This document shows positions 57,882-64,000 of a stretch of DNA of 64,000 nt, in pieces. The DNA comes from Pyrenopolyporus hunteri (taxonomy: Eukaryota > Ascomycota > Sordariomycetes > Xylariales > Hypoxylaceae). The stretch lies in NCBI GenBank assembly GCA_902806595.1, contig CADCXC010000003.1, forward strand, positions 682,001 through 746,000. The letters are read 5' to 3'. Position 1 is the stretch's first letter. Each line of letters opens with the position of its first letter. Both the position numbers and the translations under genes were made by a program. Under the pieces are notes generated by a model that ran no database searches, was not told where the DNA came from, and was given only the letters and a program-made list of their open reading frames with translations.

Positions 57882-57921
57882 ACGCTAAATTATAGCGGAT
57901 ATAACTTCCGGAATTTAGCGT
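57882..57921. repeat. 10-bp inverted repeat, 20-base spacer
   Basis: ACGCTAAATT and its exact reverse complement AATTTAGCGT, within AT-rich intergenic DNA. Possibly the remnant of a small DNA element, but flanks show no clear target duplication. Confidence 0.7.
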
Positions 57922-58091
57922 AATTAATATGGTAGTGCTTATCCCAAAACAGGCCAGCTGGCATACACCTGACAAGATGACGACGCGGCTGGCTGATATT
58001 TCTATATAGTATGGACAGGTAGGTAGACTTTTCGAAGACGACATCCGCACGACAAGAGAAGATAAAGTCGGTACTACGTCTTATATGTACC

Positions 58092-58101
58092 TATATATAG
58101 G

Positions 58102-58138
<37 letters not shown>
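58092..58138. repeat. (TA)n(TG)n microsatellite
   Basis: Alternating TA units pass directly into about ten GT units, a compound dinucleotide repeat likely to be length-variable. Confidence 0.95.
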
Positions 58139-58139
<1 letters not shown>

Positions 58140-58807
58140 GATTTCTATGTCTATCTGCGTCGTGGCGAGTGATAAAATGGGAAAAAGTCCGGGGCCGGAG
58201 TTACCAGTTTCTGTTTTGATAACTTTGTATCTCGGACTTTGTGGGCTTAAACGACCTTCCCAAACCGGCGTAACTGGAGGTAGGCAGGCATCAAAACTCC
58301 GTCCGCAAGGTCCGGCGTACATGACCGGGAAGATGCGATGATTTGTTTAACCATATGGGATAGCCTACTGAGACGAGTGTATAATTCGTAGAGCCATAAT
58401 CGTTGGGCGCGGTATAGGGTTAGAGGCATCTCGATCATGACCGTCTAAGGAAAGATGCTCTTACATAAAAATGATATATGAAGTACCATACGTAAGAATC
58501 ACCTTTTGGTGTTGGTGGTATTTCTGATAGGTGCTGCCGAACTGTGGTCGATCACACAAAACAGCAACTCCTAACGCCGTGTTGGCCTTCTATCTTATGA
58601 ATGAACTCGTCATACGCTCCATCCTGATTAAATGCGGCGGTGAGGAGATAGTAGAATAGAGTGGCTAACGGCGAAGTATAACATCCATCTCTACCCACTG
58701 CGTGATACTAGTAAATACGGACCATCAAATTCCTCATTAGCAACCACGTACTTGATCAAACCGCGACCTATATCAGCGTCTTATAAACAAGGCAAATATT
58801 TGCAAAA

Positions 58808-59256
58808 ATGGTCTACACGATATTCGTGCACCTCCGGGCTAAGCCAGGTGCGGAAAACATCGCCAAGCTACATGCTAGGCTCAACGAGGCCACCGCGATC
58901 TTCTCCAAGGACAAAGAGACGTTGTCGTGGTTCGTGAGTAAGTCAGCCCTTCTCATCATAAGTAAATTCTCGGCACCCGCGCATCCTCTCGCGGTAGTGG
59001 CGCGGCGTAACGTGTTTCTTACTTTTGAGGAGAGCCTATGTGCTAACAAAAACGCGCAGTGCAATCCGTCGAGGATCCGCAGGATTTCTCTATAGTGGAG
59101 CGCTACGAGAGCGCGGAGAGTGAGAAGTATCACAGGGAAAATCCTTACTTTGAGACGTTTGGCCCCTCTGTGATGCCGTTGCTGGAGAAGGCTGTAGATG
59201 TGAGGAGGTTCGAGGAGCTGGTTCCTAAGCCTGGAGAGGAGGCGTTACTTAAGTAA
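58808..59256 (+). CDS. ABM-domain (antibiotic biosynthesis monooxygenase-like) protein
   Basis: Exons 58808..58937 and 59060..59256, intron 122 nt; 108 residues. It is a single dimeric alpha-beta barrel domain of the ABM superfamily: YTIFVHLRAKPGAENIAKLHARLNEA, then SWFVMQSVEDPQDFSIVERYESAESEKYHRENPYFETF. Members include cofactor-free quinone-forming monooxygenases and many uncharacterised small proteins. No catalytic residues can be assigned. The ATG is preceded by an AAA context favourable for translation. Convergent with the Prp2 gene, stop codons 245 nt apart. Confidence 0.85.
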
Positions 59257-59501
59257 GGGGCTGAGTGACTTTAGAAAGCGGAGAGTCGGTGATATCTAGC
59301 TTCGTATAGGAGACTGCCCTTCGAGACGGACTGGAGGCGTCGGCATATAAGTGCGTATCACGTAACGTCTCTGGCGTTACATTGGTTTGAGACCTACACG
59401 AGCTGTTGACCCCAATCGAGTATATTCATGATAATATATGCGCTTCTACTCACGCTTTCAATTTCATTCTTTCCGTGACCAAGAAACCCCTAACCTATTC
59501 A

Positions 59502-62500
59502 TCATCTCCCGGAGCCCTGCTTGGGCATCTTCCTTTCCTCGAGAGCTTCCAAGTCCTTCTTCTTGTGGAAGTGTGGCGCGACTTCGTTTAGCCACTGCGG
59601 TTTGATAGGCATACAGCTGCGCATGTATTCCTTGTTGGTAAGTACTAACTCGTAGTATATTACCATCTTCTCCGGCGGATCCGACTTCATGAGCACGGAG
59701 CTTGGATGGATCCATACCGTCGTGTTGTTCTTGACGGTCCGATAGCTGTCGCCGCTGCGCTGTAGCTTGGCAGCGTTCGGGAAGAAGCCGGCCGTAAGAG
59801 CCTTCTTGATGGGCTCGATGTTGGATGAGCCGCACGTGGATGGGGCTACTTCGACGCGCTCGCACAGTTTGGCGAGCTGGTCCCGTACATCCCGAGCACG
59901 AGTTAAAGAACGCTGCTGAAGAAAATTCTCGCGCGCCCAGATAGGAGAGAAGTCGCTGTCGACCCACTGATTCCAGATATTTAAGAGTGTTAGATGGTCA
60001 CCACCCTCCTTAACAGTGAAACGGTCTCGTGCACTATCGGCATGAATCTTCTTGTCCTTCGGTCTAAAGAACAGGGCTGAAGCTTCGCTTAGCATTGATA
60101 CAATAGATAGGACCTCTTCGACACATTTATATTTATCTGCAGCAAGAACGGCTTTCGCGAGCATCGGATCCGTAGGGAATTCAGCCATCTGTCTACCAAC
60201 TTTGGTGAGTTCGCCCTTGTGATTTAGAGCCTGTAACGCGAAAAGTTGATTTAGAGCTCCGATTAGAGATTCGGTGGGTGGGGGGTCCATGAATTCAAAC
60301 TCAAGCAGTTGATTAATTCCAAGTGACTTCAGCAACAAGACGACGCTGTTGAGGTTGGTCCTTTGAATCTCCGGCGTTGTCGATTCGTCCATCTCGTTCA
60401 TATAAGCGTACCGGGTGTAGAGACGAAAGCACTTCCCGGGGCCAACACGACCGGCACGTCCACTACGTTGGTTCGCGGAGGCTCGTGAACAAGGAACGAC
60501 TACTAGGTTTGACATACCCGTGGCTGGGTTATAGACGTTTTCTTTCACATACCCGGGGTCAATCACGTATGTGATTCCGTCGATGGTCAAACTCGTCTCG
60601 GCAATATTGGTGGCGAGCACAACCTTCCGCGCACCCTCTGGAGTCGGCTCGAAAATCTTGCTTTGGAGGTCTGAAGGCAGATTGGCGTAGATGGGACACA
60701 CAATCAACTCCTTCACACGATTTCCCAGCTTCCTTGCGGTATCGGTTAGTTGCTGTTCGGCGGCTTCAATTTCGTCTTGACCTGTCAAGAACACCAAGAT
60801 ATCCCCCTTTCCTTGAGTGGTGTGGATTTGGAATATAGTCGTAATAGCTGCCGTTAAGTAATTCGCTTCCGGTGCTGGCGTGTAGTAAATATCGACGGGG
60901 TATCTTCGCCCTGGGATGTTGAAGATGGGCGCATCGTCAAAATACTTTGCGAACTTCTCGGCGTTCATCGTGGCCGAAGAAATGAGTAGCTTCAAATCTG
61001 GTCGTTCCCTAGCCAGGTCTTTAACTAAAGCGAGTAGGATATCGGTGTGAACTGTCCGTTCGTGAGCTTCATCGATCATCAGAGCTGAATAGCCTGCAAG
61101 ATCCGGCTCCGTCATGAATTCCCTGAGCAACATGCCGTCCGTCATATACTTCAAAATCGTCTTGTCGCTTGTAGCATCCTCAAATCGAATCGAATACCCG
61201 ACTTCGTTGCCGAGCTTTACCCCCATTTCTTCCGCGACTCGAGCGGCTACGCTCATGGCCGCGACTCTTCGAGGTTGCGTGCAGCCAATTTTGAGGCCAC
61301 CTTTCGTATAACCTGCTTCGTGCAGGTATTGCGGTAGCTGTGTGGTTTTCCCACTACCTGTCTCACCAACGAGGACAAGGATTTGGTACTGCTCGATAGC
61401 CGCGATGAATTCGTCCCGATACTTGTAGATAGGAAGGCTCTTTCGGGTCTCCTGTATCGACAATGCCTTCTTCTCTGCGGCCTCGATTTGGGCTTCCAGA
61501 AACCTCTGTTCCTTAGTCAACGTCTTTCCCTCCCCTGCCAACGTCGAGCCGAGGTTCCACTGAATATATTGCTCGGGATCGAGGACGGGAGCATAGTCTC
61601 CTTCGTTCTCCCGTTCCGCCCGATTAATCTGTGCCTTCGCTTTCTGTGTCTGTTCTCTCTCCCACTCCTCGTGTTCGGTCACGAATTTCTCCTGTCCGAA
61701 TTCGTCTCTCTCGACGTATCGCTTGTATAGCGCCTCCTCCTTCCGCTTCTTGTCTATCTTTCCCTTCTCCGTGATATAGTCTTCCGGCATGTAATAGCCG
61801 TCGCGATGGTCGTCGATTCGTAATCGCTCCTCTGCCAACCGCAGGATCTCTCGGTTCTTCGCAAACTCGGCTTTTTCCCGCTCGGATAACCGCACGCCAC
61901 TATTTAACTCGGCAGTTTCCTCTGCAACCTGTTTTCGTAGTAGTGCTAGTCTTTCCGCCTCTCTCTTCTTTAGGTAGTCCTGCCTGGAGCGTTCACGCAG
62001 GTCTGGCATGGCAGCCCTGTTTGCGGCAATCTCCTCGGCTAGGCGCTGGCGTTCCCTCTCGGCTTTGCCCTCGTTCTTCGATTTGCCCCCGTCCCGTTCC
62101 TTGAGACGCTTGGCGAAGGCTTCTCTCTCGGCAACGTCGCGCGCGGTATCGGAATCGGCGTCGTCGTCGCCCCCTTCGCCTTCATCATGGCTGAGCTTGA
62201 CGCGCTTGGGTGCCGATTCCTTGAATTCAGGCTCCTCGCTATGTCCGTCAGCCGACGGTTCGGGCTCACTCTCGGCCTCCTCATCACCCCATCTATCGTC
62301 AAAGTCATCCTGGGCGCGCTTACGGATGGGTTTCGATTTATGTTTATCGGAGTCTCGACGGGGCGAACGACTGCGACTCCGACTTCGAGTGCGATGCGAC
62401 GACTTTCGATGTGATTCGTGGCGGGAACTAGACTTCCCGTGTTCATCGCGGCGTCGGGACTTGGACTTCTTCTCAACCTTCTGTGGGCCAACTTCATCTT

Positions 62501-62537
62501 CGTCCATTGGGACGAAGGCGTACCGCTTGCCGCTCAT
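59502..62537 (-). CDS. prp2: DEAH-box pre-mRNA splicing helicase Prp2/DHX16-like
   Basis: Intronless, 1011 residues. The N-terminal 330 residues are charged, with an Arg/Ser-rich stretch (about 50-62) and acidic clusters. The helicase core follows: GETGSGKT (391-398), TQPRRVAAMSVA, DEAH (489-492), SSAT (520-523), then FLTGQDEIE, LATNIAETSLTIDG and QRSGRAGR; the HA2/winged-helix and OB-fold (DUF1605) regions close the protein. Together with the YAPVLDPEQYIQWNLG and FEFMDPPPTESLIGAL segments this identifies the Prp2/DHX16 (fission yeast Cdc28) group, which remodels the activated spliceosome before the first catalytic step. Nuclear. Divergent from the DnaJ gene. Confidence 0.95.
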   Translation of the reverse strand: MSGKRYAFVPMDEDEVGPQKVEKKSKSRRRDEHGKSSSRHESHRKSSHRTRSRSRSRSPRRDSDKHKSKPIRKRAQDDFDDRWGDEEAESEPEPSADGHSEEPEFKESAPKRVKLSHDEGEGGDDDADSDTARDVAEREAFAKRLKERDGGKSKNEGKAERERQRLAEEIAANRAAMPDLRERSRQDYLKKREAERLALLRKQVAEETAELNSGVRLSEREKAEFAKNREILRLAEERLRIDDHRDGYYMPEDYITEKGKIDKKRKEEALYKRYVERDEFGQEKFVTEHEEWEREQTQKAKAQINRAERENEGDYAPVLDPEQYIQWNLGSTLAGEGKTLTKEQRFLEAQIEAAEKKALSIQETRKSLPIYKYRDEFIAAIEQYQILVLVGETGSGKTTQLPQYLHEAGYTKGGLKIGCTQPRRVAAMSVAARVAEEMGVKLGNEVGYSIRFEDATSDKTILKYMTDGMLLREFMTEPDLAGYSALMIDEAHERTVHTDILLALVKDLARERPDLKLLISSATMNAEKFAKYFDDAPIFNIPGRRYPVDIYYTPAPEANYLTAAITTIFQIHTTQGKGDILVFLTGQDEIEAAEQQLTDTARKLGNRVKELIVCPIYANLPSDLQSKIFEPTPEGARKVVLATNIAETSLTIDGITYVIDPGYVKENVYNPATGMSNLVVVPCSRASANQRSGRAGRVGPGKCFRLYTRYAYMNEMDESTTPEIQRTNLNSVVLLLKSLGINQLLEFEFMDPPPTESLIGALNQLFALQALNHKGELTKVGRQMAEFPTDPMLAKAVLAADKYKCVEEVLSIVSMLSEASALFFRPKDKKIHADSARDRFTVKEGGDHLTLLNIWNQWVDSDFSPIWARENFLQQRSLTRARDVRDQLAKLCERVEVAPSTCGSSNIEPIKKALTAGFFPNAAKLQRSGDSYRTVKNNTTVWIHPSSVLMKSDPPEKMVIYYELVLTNKEYMRSCMPIKPQWLNEVAPHFHKKKDLEALEERKMPKQGSGR

Positions 62538-63307
62538 GTTTGGTTTCTCGCGGTTACGATAGTTGAAAGTTCCTAGACTGGGGATCCTGAATAGTGATAG
62601 CGCTCGATCCGTGAGTTCGCGCTAGCATCTAGGTCTCGATACTTATCAGGGTTCGTCTGACGGTAACGTGCACCATAACCCGGGAACGGAGGTTGGGGGA
62701 TAGAGAGATAATAGGAGGGGGGTAGTAGAAGCGAGAAGTTGGAGAAGTTGGAGATGTTGAGCAGAGAAATGGCGAAAGGAAGTAACAGTTTCCCTGTGTC
62801 GCCGCGACTGCCTGGTGGACTTTTCTGGATTACCTCCTTCGGGAGTCGCTAGAGAAGCATCAGCCAATCATGGGCCAGGCTAGGGCTAGCGCGCATCCAC
62901 TTTTTAAAGTTGCATAGTCTATCTTATCGGAGTGGGTCCTACACCCAGCTTAGCAGTTTTTACCACGTTGACACGCTGGTATTTTGGTATTGGTAAGGGT
63001 CGAACTTTCCTAGCAGCGAAGCTACCTCAGTGTACGTATATTTTTGGTACTTGGTATTCATGTCCTCTTTACTCATTCTTCTCTCATATTATTATCTCTT
63101 ATAAATTACATACACCGAAAAGACACCACGTTGGCCAATTCCCATGCTGATCATCCTTTGCCCATGGGAGAGTCGTTCTTCGATGTTCATTCTGGAGTTA
63201 CCCGTAGCTTAAATACCTTGCTTGCTTGGCCTTGATATACGATATACGTTGCCTATTTCTTCGTAGCGCTCACCTGGGCTTGCGCAAGCCGCCACTCGTT
63301 TGGTACG
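62538..63307. promoter_or_regulatory. Divergent promoter region of Prp2-like and ER DnaJ genes
   Basis: 770 bases between two divergent starts, so it should contain both promoters. T-rich from 63020 to 63120. No specific factor site could be assigned (an unfolded-protein-response element was looked for by eye but not found). Confidence 0.5.
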
Positions 63308-64000
63308 ATGCTGTTCCGGTGGGCGACCCTCGGGTTGCTCTTTATACTAGCGCGGCTCGCCTTTTGCGCGGAGGATTTTTACAAGGCAGGTTTTCTCTTA
63401 AGTCACCTAATCTACCAATACGTGTTAACTGTTTGCCTCTCAGATTCTCGGAGTCGACCGCCAGGCAACGGATAAGCAGATTAAGTCCGCATACCGACAA
63501 CTTAGCAAGAAATACCATCCGGACAAGAACCCGTAAGCTTAGGGATAATACAAACCCCGTTGCTTACGGAGCTAACCGCTAATGCGACGTTTAGAGGTGA
63601 TCCGACGGCCAAGGACAAATTCGTCGAGGTCTCCGAGGCTTACGAAGCCCTGATCGACCCCGAGTCCCGAAAGATATACGACCAGTACGGACACGAGGGT
63701 CTGAAGCAGCGTAGCCAAGGCGGCGGACATCACCATGACCCGTTCGACCTATTTAGTCGGTTCTTCGGTGGGGGTGGTCACTACCAAAGAGGACAGCCTC
63801 GCGGACACGACATCGAAATCAAGATCGGCATCTCCCTGCGCGACTTCTATAACGGCCGGGACACGGAGTTCCAGTGGGAAAAGCAGCAAATATGCGAAGA
63901 GTGCGACGGAACAGGTTCGGCGGACGGCGTTGTCGATACCTGTCGTCACTGCGGTGGGCACGGTGTGCGCATCGTCAAGCACCAGCTAGCCCCCGGCATG
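63308..64000 (+). CDS. ER-resident DnaJ (Scj1/ERdj3-like), cut by window edge
   Basis: Exons 63308..63385, 63444..63532 and 63595 onward past the end of the window. The signal peptide (MLFRWATLGLLFILARLAFCA) leads directly into the J domain: EDFYK, ILGVDRQATDKQIKSAYRQLSKKYHPDKNP with the HPD motif, EAYEALIDPESRKIYDQYG. A Gly/His-rich linker and the client-binding domain with the start of the zinc-finger region (CEECDGTG, CRHCGGHG) follow, as in Scj1/ERdj3 co-chaperones of ER Hsp70 (Kar2/BiP). The first intron (63386..63443) must start with GC, since K then I of FYKILGV must be adjacent; a GT two bases into the apparent donor breaks the frame. Confidence 0.9.

Larger units (their letters stand above)
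56077..58807. other. Long AT-rich intergenic region, about 2.7 kb
   Basis: No coding frame with a recognisable domain; small open frames at 56362, 57465 and 57676 look random. Contains the (TA)n(TG)n microsatellite, palindromic CCTAGGTA words near 57825-57842 and a small inverted repeat at 57882-57921. Confidence 0.5.

Noticed and set aside
1..64000. CRISPR array, prophage, bacterial operon or plasmid features
   Set aside because: The DNA is clearly eukaryotic, with spliceosomal introns; none of these structures is present.

Overview
The window looks like nuclear DNA of a filamentous ascomycete (Pezizomycotina, most likely Sordariomycetes). It carries lineage-typical families: a HET-domain protein, a CFEM membrane protein, a gEgh16-type secreted protein, DUF7726 and DUF8021 proteins, and an F-BAR/C1/SH3 protein of Bzz1 type. 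Introns are mostly 45-130 nt, with GT...AG ends and CTAAC/CTGAC-like branch points. Genes are monocistronic and lie on both strands. I found no operons, ribosome binding sites, rRNA or CRISPR. Exon structures were spliced by eye, requiring intact frame, GT-AG ends and family continuity; none has transcript support.

Layout. 1-16.9 kb is metabolic and accessory: a 5'-truncated BBE-type FAD oxidase, a class I protein methyltransferase, a DAO-type amine/fructosyl-amino-acid oxidase, a secreted DUF8021 protein, a two-copy DUF7726 protein, a PaxM-like FAD monooxygenase, a PLP cysteine-synthase/rhodanese fusion and a DHA-type MFS exporter. 17-26 kb holds a HET protein, an amidase-signature hydrolase, a secreted GH36 alpha-galactosidase and a ThuA-like protein. 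26-32.4 kb is gene-poor: a gEgh16-like secreted protein, a small membrane protein, and a 698-bp element with terminal inverted repeats flanked by TA (a MITE-like element). 32.4-44.5 kb holds a free-methionine-(R)-sulfoxide reductase, an intron-containing tRNA-Cys, a GT90 glycosyltransferase, an ArfGAP/UBA protein, a Cupin_5 protein, a PLP decarboxylase and a UPF0390 protein. 46-64 kb is mainly conserved cell biology: a CFEM single-pass receptor-like protein, the DEAD-box mRNA export helicase Dbp5, Bzz1, an ABM-domain protein, the DEAH splicing helicase Prp2, and an ER DnaJ (Scj1/ERdj3-like) cut by the right edge.

How the genes relate. Most are independent housekeeping or secreted genes. The only possible functional group is the left part (three flavin oxidases, a methyltransferase, a sulfur-transfer fusion enzyme and an MFS exporter). 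It resembles tailoring and transport genes of a specialised-metabolism locus, but no PKS, NRPS or terpene synthase is visible here.

I did not find a convincing wholly new system. The best leads are the MITE-like element, a perfect 13-bp hairpin just downstream of the Cupin_5 gene, a probable GC-AG intron in the DnaJ gene, and one exon junction in the sulfoxide reductase that no standard GT-AG intron restores. A short TACCTAGGTA-type motif is scattered through nearly all intergenic DNA.
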